A DNA stretch of 64,000 nucleotides from assembly GCF_008933165.1 (NCBI RefSeq), contig NZ_WBVQ01000002.1, positions 1,201,569 through 1,265,568 of the forward strand, written 5' to 3'. Below are positions 35,768 through 46,203 of this stretch, piece after piece. The notes beneath the pieces are model-generated. The model searched no databases. It was given only the letters and a program-made list of their open reading frames with translations, and had not been told where the DNA came from. A program made the translations under genes and the position numbers. Source of the stretch: Phaeocystidibacter marisrubri. GTDB taxonomy: Bacteria; Bacteroidota; Bacteroidia; Flavobacteriales; Schleiferiaceae. How positions within the stretch are numbered: the first letter of the stretch is position 1; every line of letters begins with the position of its first letter.

Positions 35768-35780
35768 TTACAGGAATGAA

Positions 35781-36179
35781 TCAACCTTCGTGATCAATGA
35801 CATCGTCTAATTCCGTTTTTAATGGAGCGCCTGCAGGACCTTGGTATTGTGCATTGCCAAAGGCCAATATGGGATAGAAGACAATTCCCAAGAGAATGAG
35901 TCCAACGGTAAATCCTTCATCCTTTCCAAAACTCTTAGAAAGTAGGTTGATCACCCAAACGAGAAAAATGATGTTTACCAACGGAATCATCATCAGAAAG
36001 AACCAGTACCATGGCTTTCCGACAATTTCAAGCAAAACAATGATGTTGTAAATCGGAATGAGGCTAGCCCATCCAGGCTTTCCCGCTTTCGTGAAGATTT
36101 TCCATTGTGTAGCAATGCCAATGATGAGGATAATGGCATAGAACACCCAAAAAGCAGTTGGTAACTCTTGACTTTGCAT
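35781..36179 (-). CDS. DUF5684-type small membrane protein
   Basis: The product has 132 residues and about four membrane helices. The family signature is visible as KAGKPGWASLIPIYNIIVLL, followed by GKPWYWFFLMMIPLVNIIF. The family is common in Bacteroidota, sometimes next to signal peptidase I genes; the function is unknown. It stands alone here. Confidence 0.85.
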   Translation of the reverse strand: MQSQELPTAFWVFYAIILIIGIATQWKIFTKAGKPGWASLIPIYNIIVLLEIVGKPWYWFFLMMIPLVNIIFLVWVINLLSKSFGKDEGFTVGLILLGIVFYPILAFGNAQYQGPAGAPLKTELDDVIDHEG

Positions 36180-36651
36180 ACTTGAGAGATAATGAGGTTA
36201 GTTAAATGAAGTTCAAGTATAGAGATTATTTCAATAATTGAAAGAGAGCGTATTTCTTACAAATAGGGCATGAGCCTCTCAAGTTCGTCCCGAAGCACCG
36301 CTCACACATCCTTAGAAATAGTGGGCATATTGCGTGTCAAGACCCGCTCTTTGAAAAGCTTCAACGATCTTTTTCGCATTTTGAAAGTTAGCGGTGTAAA
36401 TTACTAGCATTCGGCATTCTTCCTGCGACTAAAACCCCCGAAGGTGGTATATGTTTCATTGATCAATATTCTCTCTTCAAAGTGTTCACTTGTAGAATTG
36501 CTCTCTAGACCTGTTCCTTCAGAGACGTGGCCAATTTGGGACTCCGTATTCACGAAGAGGATCACTACTAATGCAAGGAGTGAGATGATTGCAATTAGAC
36601 GGAGCGAGGTTTTGGGTAGGCAGAAGAAAGCGTTGTGTACGGTCGGGTGAA
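36180..36651. other. 472-base intergenic region with one orphan reading frame
   Basis: No RNA gene or hairpin terminator was recognised. On the minus strand there is a stop-free, protein-like frame (36404-36640) described separately. A 68-codon plus-strand frame (36444-36650) has no protein character and is probably its shadow. Confidence 0.5.
36404..36640 (-). pseudogene. Protein-like reading frame without a start codon (possible relic or small membrane protein)
   Basis: Read on the minus strand just after the stop of the giant gene, the frame gives a basic stretch and a strong hydrophobic helix (LRLIAIISLLALVVILFV), then a hydrophilic tail (NTESQIGHVSEGT, then FGGFSRRKNAEC) and a TAG at 36406-36404. 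No ATG, GTG or TTG lies in frame before the helix. It may be a degraded gene, a gene with a rare start, or chance. Confidence 0.25.
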
Positions 36652-39600
36652 TTACGGCAGTAGAGCCACTCGCCCGATGTTCCAGAAGATCAATGCTCGA
36701 TCTTCAGCATCTATGTCACCATCCCAATTGAGGTCCTCGACTTTGTAAACGTTGGTGGTATTCCTCTGATTCCAAATTTGAATGGCATCTGAGGCGTCGA
36801 TGGCAAAGGGAGTAGACGTTTCAACCTGTCCGGCGGGCACCACTTGCCATCCGTTGTAAAGATGAGTGGCAACATTGCTCATTCCACCGTTTATTCGCGT
36901 GTCTAACACATGCACGTTTTCAACATTGGCAAAAATGTCTGCGCTGGCAAAGGTCAAGTGATTTCTAGATTGAATTCGGGCTCGGAGTGTGCCGCTTCGC
37001 TGAGGTAATACGGTGGGAAGTGTGACCCCATCCAGTGATACAACCTGACCATCTTTTCGCAAGAAATAAGCCCCTTCGTGGATGATGTTTTCCGAAGTCA
37101 TTTGTGCTTCTGTAGGAGCGTCATATATCTGTATGTATATCCAGTCGCTGGTATTGGAAGGTACGGAGGCAACACTCTCTGTACCGGCGTAACTCGATCC
37201 AAAAGGTTGTATGAGCGGTATGAGACCTCTCGATAAAAGCGTGGTGGACATCTCTCCAGTAAGGGTGTCTAGCGGACCTTCCATGAACACGATGAGGTCG
37301 AACTGAACGGCCGTGTTTTGGTTGTCGATTAAGGATGAAGATGTGAGGTAGTTTTCTGAAACGGTGTCTTCTTTGTTGAATTCGAACACCTCGAAGTAGT
37401 AGGTTTTGTTGGATGTCAGCCCCGTAATAGAGAAGCTGGAATCACTGCCTTTGTACACGGCAAATTGTCCTGAGCCTAGGTCGGGAGAAGTGCCAAACTC
37501 TGTGTTGAACTCATACCAGTGATAGTCTTCTGGAGCAAAGTTTACCGCACTACCCTCTCTCGCAATAACCAGTCGCTGTTGTCCATCTCCACGGCTCCAT
37601 CCCAGGTTAAAGTTGGCTACTTCAACATTGCTGAATACCATAGAAGTTGAAGAGGTGGTCGGTTCGCTGGCAATGTCGATTTCTCGGCCCGTAAATTCTC
37701 CAAAACCATCGATGAAAACGGAGATGCTGTTGGATCCTATTATGGAGGAATCGCCGTTTACACAGTAGGTTCCGTTGTACCGTTTTCCCACCACGTTCGC
37801 TTCCGTTCCCACAATGTCAGCATCTACATAAACCATGGTGACGGTTCCCGTTACATCGGATAGATCGCTTGCGGCTATGTCCCAGTACCGAGTGATGTAA
37901 TCCGTTGAACCTCCGCAATTCACTCCCGCGTCATCGGTGGATTGAATGCGCAAGGAAGGATTGCTAGCCGTGGTAGAAGCGGTAATGTCAATGCTGATAG
38001 GGGCATATTCGGCGTCCCCTGCTAGATCGCCCGTTGGGATATTGTAGGTTCCCGTGGTTGGCGTATTCTGCACGATGCTTCCTGAACCAGAGGTGGCAAG
38101 AAAGGAGGAGCTAGAGGCTGATGAAATCGCAATGGTACCACCTAACATCATGTCAAAAGTGTCCAATTCTACATGACCGTTTACCAACTGAAGGTCGTTC
38201 GCCACATTCAAAGGGGTGGATAAAGTATGGGTTCCGGTTCGATCAACAACGAAAGCATCCAGCGTGTGCTCGGCAGTTGCAAAGTTGGGAAGCGTGGAAG
38301 ATCCAGTTCCCCGCAATACGAGTTTTCCTCCTCCAGAGGATCGGTATTCTCCTGCTCCCGTATGATTTCCAAACAAGACGAGAGAATCGGTGCCCAGGTG
38401 AAGTGTTGTGTTTACCGATAAGGTATTGTTGATGCACAAATCACTGCTCAAGGTGAGTACTCCACTCCCATTTACAATGGCGCTTTGCACAGCGCTTCTG
38501 CGGAATGGAATCTCACCACCAGTACTTACGTCGGAAGCGTTATTCCATAAAATGTTTCCACTTCCGGCATAGGTGATACTTTCTAATACAGTGCCTTCGC
38601 TCACTTCTATCCAACCTCCATCCGAAAGAGTTAGGGTGTTGCCATTTGAATTCAAAGTACCGCTATATGCGCGAATACTGTCGTTTACGAGTAGGTTGCC
38701 ACCTAGCAACAATCCATTGGAATTATCAACTTCTAAGAGTTGCAGCTCGTTGAGCGATGACGGTGTGACGATTCCACTACCCGTACCGAAAACAGATAGC
38801 GATGAAGTACTGCCGCCCACCAGTGATGTGGACGTTCCCTCTATCGGGTTTTGAAGGGCTAAACGATGGGCTTCAATGGCGAAGTTGTTGATTCCTAAGG
38901 TGAGTACTCCATGGATGGTGAGGTCGGAGCTCAAGCTTAGGGCTGTGTTGCGAGGGATGGATAAACTGTCCAAATTTGGAGAGGTATCGGCAAAGGGCAA
39001 ACCGTTGGAAATAGTACCGCTTCCACTGATGGTGACACTGGAGTTTGGGCTGGAATACCACGTTCCATTGAAAACGTCTCCGCGGAATTCAACATTCCCT
39101 CCGCTTAAGGAAAGCACGCCATTCGTTTCAGTATACGTGCCTTCAACTACCGTGTTGCCAGAAATCAATGTGAGGGAATCATTTCCAGAATTGAAGTTGA
39201 CGGTGAGGTTGTTGAAGTGGGTGTTGCCAGAAATGTCAGATCGACTTCCTGTAAAAGTAACCGTACCTGTACCTCCGTCAAATGCCGAACTACCAACAGT
39301 GTTGGTCCAATTTTTTCGCACTTCAAGTTGAATGTTGTTGGAGTTGGATACAGCTCCGCCACGTATGGTAAAGTCGCCGTATATGGTGAGGTTCTGACTT
39401 CCTAAGTCTTTGGTAGAAGATCCGTTAAAAGTGAGGTTGTCGTAGGTTGAGAACCCATTTAGAATCTCTGCATCGATGCTGCCTGTGTAAACCCATGTAC
39501 CACCTGTGTCGGAAATAAATCCTGAATAGATTCCGGCGGGCGCGATGTAAACGTTGGAGGCGGTGACGTCCATGATGACTTTCCCCGTTCCATTGAAGCG

Positions 39601-42600
39601 TCCAAAATTGTGACCAAAGGTGGTGCCCAAGTTGAGCGTTCCATTGTTCTGAACACTTTGACAAATACGGAGGTTGCCATTGGTGTAAATCGAATCTCCC
39701 TCAGCAATCTTGATCTTGCCGGTTCCAGATGGAGCTATGCTTGCCGCTACACCTAGGTGGGAGTCGTTCGACCATGCATTGGGGTCGTCCCAATTATAAA
39801 ATCCGCTACCAGAACGAGAGTAGAAGGTAGGCGCTTCTCCGAATTCACCGGGTTCACCTGCGGTGTATTCTCCATCCAAGAAGTTTACTTCAAAAATGGT
39901 GAGGGTGTCATTGATAGGATCAACGCTGTTCACAATACCGTCTATGGGTTCCCAGTTTGCAACGTTGTAATAGCCGCTTACATAGTTGTTCTCTGTTCCA
40001 TTGATATCGCTTCCATTGTATTGATATTGGTGACTCACAGTGTAGGTTCCCAGTCCTGAAGAGGTGATGTACCAATAGTAATCCAATTGTGTATTGGCAG
40101 TATCTGTGGTGCCTGGGTGAGGCGCGTCTACGGGAACAACCCGAACCGTTCCCGTATCTGTTAAGTTCGAGAAGATGTACTTGGCTGGAGCGTATTTTCC
40201 ATTGGAGCCAACCGGGATGGTAATGGTTTTCGCGCCAGATGAAACTCGATAATGCACGCCGCCATCCGTCAGCAATCCATTCGTGCTAATCATCTTAGTG
40301 TTCGAAAAGGTTCCAGATAGAATCACGTCGGTGTTTAACGTGAGTGCATGATTTGAAATGAAGAGTCTTCCTGCGGTGAAGTGAAGTTGTCTGTCAATTT
40401 GGAATTGGTCTGAGAGGTTGACATCATGGGTGTTGTTGATGATCAAGTTGTCAACCGTCCCGCTTCCATAAATAGTCTGAGCGGTTGTTCCTGACATCTT
40501 GAGCCCATAGGTGGATGAGGCGGCGTCCGAGGAAATGACTCCTTCTAAATTCACCGAATTGAGAGCGAAAATAGAGCCGGTTCCCAGGTTAATGCTAGAT
40601 GAAGCAGGTATGGTCAATGTACCTCCAATACTCATGCTAGATCCAGAAAGGAAGGTGAGCGATTGACCCGACGCTAGCGTCACATGGTTGAGCTGGTTCG
40701 TTCCAGTAGCGGTTCCTGTGAAATTGGAAGAGCTGCCAAAGGTTGTGGTTGATCCAGTCCATGTTCCGTTTCCATACAAGTATAAATCTCCTTCCAAACG
40801 GACATTTAGAGTATTGGAATGGAAGGTTGAAAATGCATTGCTAACGGTTAAATCACCGGCTACAGTGATGCCGTTCGAAACGAGTTGAAGTATAGCAGGG
40901 GCGCCCGAAACTCCCGTAACGATGAGGTGGTTCAGCGGTGCATCCACATTTATCTTGAAGGTTTGTTCCGCTGAGGTTATATCCGAAGTGGTAGTAAACG
41001 AAAGGGTTCCTCCCGACAGATCAGAGTTACCACTAGCTAAATAAAGATCGGAAATGGAGGAAGCTCCTCCACGGTTAAAGGTGAGTGTAGAACCGCCCAG
41101 CATGGTTAGACTTCCACTGTTGGCAATTTCCAACTTCCCTCTTGTGCCCGTGGCAGATTTACCACCAATGGTCACGCTACCGCCACTTTGTAAGATCATG
41201 AAAAGTGACCCCTGTGTTGAAGAGGTGTTCCTTCGGATTTGACCATTTACAAATAGGTTACCACCGTTGATATGAATGACAGGGGTGCCTACAGAAGCAT
41301 AGATGATATCGTTGCCAGAGCTGTTGGCAGGCAGTCCGACATTGAGGGTTCCGGCGGAACAGCTCAAGGTTCCAGAAAGAAGGACGTCAGCGGAGTTAGA
41401 CGCGCTTGTTAACAGATTCAATGTACCTCCTGTAGCGGCCATTTTAATTCCAGCAGAGGCTGGGATGCTGAAAGTGGATGCGCTTGAGCTCACCGTTCTG
41501 GTGTCGCTTCTGTTGTATACGAAAAGCCCGTTGTTCAGAATCAACCAAGCGGTGTTCTGAAAGGTTAGCGTGCCCGAATGCGAAAGCCAGAGCTGAGAGG
41601 TGGTGTCTGTTCCTTTGTCGATTGTAATGCGATACAAGGATGCCGTAGCGGTTCCAGTTAGGGCGGAAATTCCCGTTCCGTCAAAGGTGATTTCTGTGTA
41701 TTGCGTTGCCGTTTTGTAAAGGTCAAGCGCACCATCAATCATCAAAGAACCTCCAATGGTCGTTGAGTGTACCACATCGGAGTTCTGGTCTAGAATGACC
41801 GTAGCATTGGAACGAATTTGATAATTGCCTGCAACGTTAAAATTAGATGGACCGGAGCCATTTCTATAGGTCAACTGGCCTTCATAGACGTCAAAATCGC
41901 CACCAATCGTAGCGTTTATTCCTTCTAGTCGGATTTCCTGCCCAAAGTTGGCGAGACTTCGAACAATTAAGTCTTCGGCAACCGCCACACTGCCACCTAG
42001 GCCCATCCGGTTGTTCGATTGAAGTACCCACCGCATTCGCCTACAGGAAATGTCAATGCCCGAATAGGACACGTTACTCCCATTGGTGTAGATGACAATG
42101 GTACCACCGCTGGATCCTAGGAAATTTGAAAATTCGCCATTCGGCAAACTGCCCTGTGCCATTCTCAAGACCCCCGTACCAGAAACGGTCCCAAGCACAT
42201 GACCGGTATTGTCTTGAATATCGAGGACGGCTCCGTTTTCAATGGTAAGCGCACCTGCTGCTTCGTTGTTGGCTGAAGTCCAAATGCTATCGTTATCTCC
42301 AATGATAACAATGGAATTGGGTTGAGGCTTGACGGAAGGAACGCTGTCTAGATTGTGACCTTTTAGTGACCAGTTGGCCGTGTTGCTCCACGCGCCGCTT
42401 TGTCGAGAATAGTAGATCTCTACGGCTCCAAAAGGTTGTGCATTGGTGGTGTCTCCCGCCGTGTACTGGCCGCTAATTTGTGAGTTGTAGTTAAACCCTG
42501 AGAAATCGAGTGAGTTGCTGAGGGTGTTGACATTTCCCGTTCCGCCATAGGTCCAGAATAGGCCGCTGAAGTATGCCTCAGTGTATTCGCTTTCCGTTCC

Positions 42601-45600
42601 TTGAATGTCGGAATCTAGGTATTCGAAGGTCCAGTCTGCCGTGGCTGAACCGAGCGACACGGTGCTTGAAACGGCCCAGTAAGTAGACAAGCTAAATCCA
42701 GATTCAGTCACGTTTGGATGTTCAGAATCGACTTTCACCACCGTCACAGTTCCGTAGGCAGAAGGAGCTTGCGAGAGCGTGAGAACGGCAGGTGCATAGG
42801 TGTTGGAGGCTACAAAGGGGAAGCTAATGCTCGTAGTGTTCATTTCAAGTGTTAACCCGCCATCTGAAGCCAGTCCTCCTGCCACAATTCCATTGGCTCC
42901 GGTTCCGTTGGAACCATTTCCAGAAATCGATACCGTTGAGTCTATTCGCAAGCTATAACTCGACAAGTTGAGCAATCTACTCGTATTCGGGTTTCCGCTG
43001 GTAAAGGTGAGTTGATCGGTTAGGTTTTGATGCGAGGTCAATGTGACCGATGCACTGCTACTCGCTGTTCCTGATAGTTGAATGGCGTGGGTTTTCCCTG
43101 AGCCAGAGCCTCCCCACATAAAACTCGTTCCCCCTGTGAAAACAATGGCTGCAGAACCACGGGTGATGCCGCTGTTGGAGAAGGTGGATTGTACTTCGAG
43201 ATTGGTGCCATCTAAGAAGAGTGTACCCGAACGTATATCAAGTGAATCGGCAATACTTAAGGAGCTAATTCCGGTAAGGATGAGAGAGTCATTGGAGGCT
43301 AGATCTATTTTGAGGTCTTGGAAAGAGCCTGTAGTGTTACTGATGTTCCATGTCCTAATTCCACTTCCTGTGGCGGTCCATCTACCTAGGCCAGGCGACA
43401 AGGTTCCGCTGACGTCCAAATTTGCTTCGAGTTGGATGTTGAAGCCGTTCGCGTCAAATAAACTGTTGAGTTGAACATCTAGGGTGTCGTTGATGGTGAG
43501 AGGGCTGCCTGCTATGACGCTTGCTTGTCCAGTCCCGCTGCGTCGAGATACGTGAAAACATGGGATATCAACGGTTGAATTGAGGTATGCACTGCTTCCT
43601 CCGGGTAAGTCAAACAGGTAGTTTCCGCCGGAAATGCTGGCATTTGGAGTATTTACACCGATGTAAACACCTCCGGTATCGTTGTTGGCAGAAATGTCGC
43701 GAATTACAATTTGTCCTGAAGAATGCGTGTACGCTGAACTCGAAAAACCAAGGTCGAAAATGGCGAAATTCGCATCCACGGAACCCGCTTCTTCCGCATC
43801 ACCCCTACAGATCATTTGCCCCCCTGATTGAAGGTAGGAAAATGCGTTTGTGGCGTTGGTCAATGTAGATAATGGACGCAACTGACTCACATTTACAACC
43901 CCACCCGAGATATTGACAATTCCGTTTCCTCCGTAAATCAAACCAGCGCTTTGATTGCTGTTAAAGGAACCTTCTGAAATTTGGAAGGTTCCGTGTACAA
44001 TGACACCCGTGTTTGTGGTGCTGCCGCTGGAAAGGACGCTCTGTACATCAGCGCCGGCAATCCAAAGTTTGCCCGCCTGGGGAATGGTGAAGTGATCTCC
44101 ACCACTTGTCAATTGAGGAAGGCTAACACCAGTCGACAGGATGAGTGTTCCCGCTCTAATCCAAATTGCTTTGTTGATTTCAGGGTTTTCGGCTGAATAC
44201 GGAGAGGATGTAGAACCGTTGGCGAGGTTGGTTGGGCCATACAGGGCAAAGGCGGCATGATCCACAGAAACCGAGTGTATATCATTCGTTCCCTTGTGCA
44301 GAATCAATCGGTATAAATCCAATTGAGATCCACTGCCTGTAATTACTTCATCCGATTCGCCTGTCATGGTGAGCTCAACCGCACCTGTTGTACTCGTGGC
44401 GTATTGAGCGGCATTGGAAAAATCTATGTTGCCATTGGAAGTGAGGCTACCCATCAATTCAAATTGATGAACGGCGTTAGCGTTGTTTACGCTGAGCGTG
44501 GTTGACGGTCCAAGGGTCACATTTCCTTCAATTGTCAGATTTCGAACAGTGGCATCATTTCCAAAAACAAATTCAACGGTTCCAGAAGTTGCACTGAGCG
44601 TAAGGTTCCCTTTCAAGGTGAGATCAGATCCTAAAGTGATTACGTCTGCAGTGGCATTCGTACTTTGAAGGGTGATGTTGTTCCACTGATTGACGGCGGA
44701 TGGGAAAGTGCCTGTTCCTAGATCGGTGATTTGCAGTGTGCCGCCGCTTGAAGATCCAAACGCGGTATAGTCCCCTATTGGAAGGGTTTCCGAGCGAAGG
44801 ATAAGTGTACCTGTGCCCGATACAGGCCCAATGGAGTGGCCGGTTGAGGTTCCGAAATCCAATGTTCCCGATCCATTGATGACCACACCATCAATTTCAA
44901 GATTGTTGGAAGAAACCGTGATGGTCTTGCCGTTTAGGATAACAATATTATCGCAGGAGGTTGGAATGGCGGGGTTCGTAAGGGATGCCCCCGATGGGTC
45001 GGTGGTCCAGTTGGTTGCAGAGTGGAAGTCGCCGGATAAGTACGTGTAGTAGGTAATGCTGCTGCATTCTTCCTCTCCTATTGTAATGAAGGTTCCCGGT
45101 GCGCTTTGGTTGTTGAATTCTGTGGTCATCCAATTGGAGGACCGGGGAACACCAACAAGTCGGACTTCATCCATCAATCCGGCAAATGGATTTGCGATGG
45201 AGCTGTAGGTTAGTGGGGTAGTGGTGGATGACGGACCCGGCTTCCCGTCCGACTTTACTTCAACCCCATCGATGTATAGATAGCGATTTGTGGTACTGGC
45301 GTTCCATACTACGGCTACGTGATGCCAGTTGTTGTCTGAAATGGCATTTGCACTAGAAGTGATGGAGCTCTTGTCGCTTTTTGCCTGAATATCATTGCCT
45401 GCCAAGGTGAAGATATATCCGCTGTTGCTAGACCATTTCGACATCAAATCTGGACTTGATCCTGAATTCGTGGAATTGATCCACATGGATATGGTAAAGT
45501 TGCCTGACCTATCCGTGGCTGTTCCGTGAGGGTATTGAACGATTTGTGTGCTACCGTTAAATGATCGGGCGTTGTTAATCAAACCCGTAGCAGAGGAGGT

Positions 45601-46113
45601 GTTATCGCTGGATGGACTAACGCCGCCACTTACCGCATTTGCAGAGCCCGTTGATTCCATGTGGTCTACAATGATGAAATCGCTCGACCATGTTCCAGAT
45701 ACCGAGGGATCGGTGGTCACCAAACTGTTTCCATAATACAAATAGAGTACGGTCGTATCAACATCAGAAAGGGATGGAAGCCGCACCCAGGCTTGAAATC
45801 TTCCTGTGGTTCCGTTATAAGCGATGAACTCGTAATCGAGTGTGTTTCCCAGTGAGTCGGCAATGAGGATGTCGTAGCCGTTTGAGCTCGTCACTTTCGC
45901 AGCTGCGGCAGACAAGTTGCTTGAGGTGACGTCGATGTAGAGTGGGAAGTCGGTCAGAGTGGCGCCGTCGGGAATCATGCTCTCACTGATCCCAATGGGC
46001 ATGCGGAAGTTATAGCCATTATTGAATTGTCCAAAAGAGAGCATTGGGACGAGTAAAATAATGAACAACAACAGGAGGCCAGATGCACTCTGATGTGTTT
46101 TTTGGCGTACCAT
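36652..46113 (-). CDS. Giant secreted protein: DUF2341, LamG, three large beta-rich modules, Fn3, shared C-terminal module with dockerin-like loops
   Basis: The product has 3153 residues from the ATG at 46113, which puts the hydrophobic signal core (GLLLLFIILLVPMLSFG) near position 12; an ATG at 46203 would add 30 residues. Order: DUF2341-like domain (about 30-130; NFRMPIGISESMI, VLYLYYGN), LamG domain (about 140-340; FTISMWINSTN, NNWHHVAVVWN, DGVEVKSDG), then three long parallel modules starting near residues 351, 1229 and 2094. Each opens with a W-rich strand (GDFHSATNW, GAWSNTANW, YNWDDPNAW), continues as serine/threonine/glycine-rich beta-helix-like sequence, and closes with a YAP...YW(A/Y/D)I block. 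An Fn3-like domain (about 2820-2935) and the C-terminal module (SDWIYIQI, FLRKDGQVVSLDG, SRNHL) follow, then the loop DLNWDGDIDAEDRALIF. There is no T9SS domain. It is probably a surface filament or adhesin. Confidence 0.88.
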   Translation of the reverse strand: MVRQKTHQSASGLLLLFIILLVPMLSFGQFNNGYNFRMPIGISESMIPDGATLTDFPLYIDVTSSNLSAAAAKVTSSNGYDILIADSLGNTLDYEFIAYNGTTGRFQAWVRLPSLSDVDTTVLYLYYGNSLVTTDPSVSGTWSSDFIIVDHMESTGSANAVSGGVSPSSDNTSSATGLINNARSFNGSTQIVQYPHGTATDRSGNFTISMWINSTNSGSSPDLMSKWSSNSGYIFTLAGNDIQAKSDKSSITSSANAISDNNWHHVAVVWNASTTNRYLYIDGVEVKSDGKPGPSSTTTPLTYSSIANPFAGLMDEVRLVGVPRSSNWMTTEFNNQSAPGTFITIGEEECSSITYYTYLSGDFHSATNWTTDPSGASLTNPAIPTSCDNIVILNGKTITVSSNNLEIDGVVINGSGTLDFGTSTGHSIGPVSGTGTLILRSETLPIGDYTAFGSSSGGTLQITDLGTGTFPSAVNQWNNITLQSTNATADVITLGSDLTLKGNLTLSATSGTVEFVFGNDATVRNLTIEGNVTLGPSTTLSVNNANAVHQFELMGSLTSNGNIDFSNAAQYATSTTGAVELTMTGESDEVITGSGSQLDLYRLILHKGTNDIHSVSVDHAAFALYGPTNLANGSTSSPYSAENPEINKAIWIRAGTLILSTGVSLPQLTSGGDHFTIPQAGKLWIAGADVQSVLSSGSTTNTGVIVHGTFQISEGSFNSNQSAGLIYGGNGIVNISGGVVNVSQLRPLSTLTNATNAFSYLQSGGQMICRGDAEEAGSVDANFAIFDLGFSSSAYTHSSGQIVIRDISANNDTGGVYIGVNTPNASISGGNYLFDLPGGSSAYLNSTVDIPCFHVSRRSGTGQASVIAGSPLTINDTLDVQLNSLFDANGFNIQLEANLDVSGTLSPGLGRWTATGSGIRTWNISNTTGSFQDLKIDLASNDSLILTGISSLSIADSLDIRSGTLFLDGTNLEVQSTFSNSGITRGSAAIVFTGGTSFMWGGSGSGKTHAIQLSGTASSSASVTLTSHQNLTDQLTFTSGNPNTSRLLNLSSYSLRIDSTVSISGNGSNGTGANGIVAGGLASDGGLTLEMNTTSISFPFVASNTYAPAVLTLSQAPSAYGTVTVVKVDSEHPNVTESGFSLSTYWAVSSTVSLGSATADWTFEYLDSDIQGTESEYTEAYFSGLFWTYGGTGNVNTLSNSLDFSGFNYNSQISGQYTAGDTTNAQPFGAVEIYYSRQSGAWSNTANWSLKGHNLDSVPSVKPQPNSIVIIGDNDSIWTSANNEAAGALTIENGAVLDIQDNTGHVLGTVSGTGVLRMAQGSLPNGEFSNFLGSSGGTIVIYTNGSNVSYSGIDISCRRMRWVLQSNNRMGLGGSVAVAEDLIVRSLANFGQEIRLEGINATIGGDFDVYEGQLTYRNGSGPSNFNVAGNYQIRSNATVILDQNSDVVHSTTIGGSLMIDGALDLYKTATQYTEITFDGTGISALTGTATASLYRITIDKGTDTTSQLWLSHSGTLTFQNTAWLILNNGLFVYNRSDTRTVSSSASTFSIPASAGIKMAATGGTLNLLTSASNSADVLLSGTLSCSAGTLNVGLPANSSGNDIIYASVGTPVIHINGGNLFVNGQIRRNTSSTQGSLFMILQSGGSVTIGGKSATGTRGKLEIANSGSLTMLGGSTLTFNRGGASSISDLYLASGNSDLSGGTLSFTTTSDITSAEQTFKINVDAPLNHLIVTGVSGAPAILQLVSNGITVAGDLTVSNAFSTFHSNTLNVRLEGDLYLYGNGTWTGSTTTFGSSSNFTGTATGTNQLNHVTLASGQSLTFLSGSSMSIGGTLTIPASSSINLGTGSIFALNSVNLEGVISSDAASSTYGLKMSGTTAQTIYGSGTVDNLIINNTHDVNLSDQFQIDRQLHFTAGRLFISNHALTLNTDVILSGTFSNTKMISTNGLLTDGGVHYRVSSGAKTITIPVGSNGKYAPAKYIFSNLTDTGTVRVVPVDAPHPGTTDTANTQLDYYWYITSSGLGTYTVSHQYQYNGSDINGTENNYVSGYYNVANWEPIDGIVNSVDPINDTLTIFEVNFLDGEYTAGEPGEFGEAPTFYSRSGSGFYNWDDPNAWSNDSHLGVAASIAPSGTGKIKIAEGDSIYTNGNLRICQSVQNNGTLNLGTTFGHNFGRFNGTGKVIMDVTASNVYIAPAGIYSGFISDTGGTWVYTGSIDAEILNGFSTYDNLTFNGSSTKDLGSQNLTIYGDFTIRGGAVSNSNNIQLEVRKNWTNTVGSSAFDGGTGTVTFTGSRSDISGNTHFNNLTVNFNSGNDSLTLISGNTVVEGTYTETNGVLSLSGGNVEFRGDVFNGTWYSSPNSSVTISGSGTISNGLPFADTSPNLDSLSIPRNTALSLSSDLTIHGVLTLGINNFAIEAHRLALQNPIEGTSTSLVGGSTSSLSVFGTGSGIVTPSSLNELQLLEVDNSNGLLLGGNLLVNDSIRAYSGTLNSNGNTLTLSDGGWIEVSEGTVLESITYAGSGNILWNNASDVSTGGEIPFRRSAVQSAIVNGSGVLTLSSDLCINNTLSVNTTLHLGTDSLVLFGNHTGAGEYRSSGGGKLVLRGTGSSTLPNFATAEHTLDAFVVDRTGTHTLSTPLNVANDLQLVNGHVELDTFDMMLGGTIAISSASSSSFLATSGSGSIVQNTPTTGTYNIPTGDLAGDAEYAPISIDITASTTASNPSLRIQSTDDAGVNCGGSTDYITRYWDIAASDLSDVTGTVTMVYVDADIVGTEANVVGKRYNGTYCVNGDSSIIGSNSISVFIDGFGEFTGREIDIASEPTTSSTSMVFSNVEVANFNLGWSRGDGQQRLVIAREGSAVNFAPEDYHWYEFNTEFGTSPDLGSGQFAVYKGSDSSFSITGLTSNKTYYFEVFEFNKEDTVSENYLTSSSLIDNQNTAVQFDLIVFMEGPLDTLTGEMSTTLLSRGLIPLIQPFGSSYAGTESVASVPSNTSDWIYIQIYDAPTEAQMTSENIIHEGAYFLRKDGQVVSLDGVTLPTVLPQRSGTLRARIQSRNHLTFASADIFANVENVHVLDTRINGGMSNVATHLYNGWQVVPAGQVETSTPFAIDASDAIQIWNQRNTTNVYKVEDLNWDGDIDAEDRALIFWNIGRVALLP

Positions 46114-46203
46114 GGCGTAGGCCCAAGTTGATTCCGAGACGTATTGAAGAATACGTCCATTTTGTACTGTACCTGCGTTTGTTTGGGAGTTAAGTGAGAC
46201 CAT

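Noticed and set aside
36444-36650. A 68-codon plus-strand frame
   Set aside because: Composition is not protein-like and the opposite strand gives a better frame with a membrane helix; it is probably its shadow.
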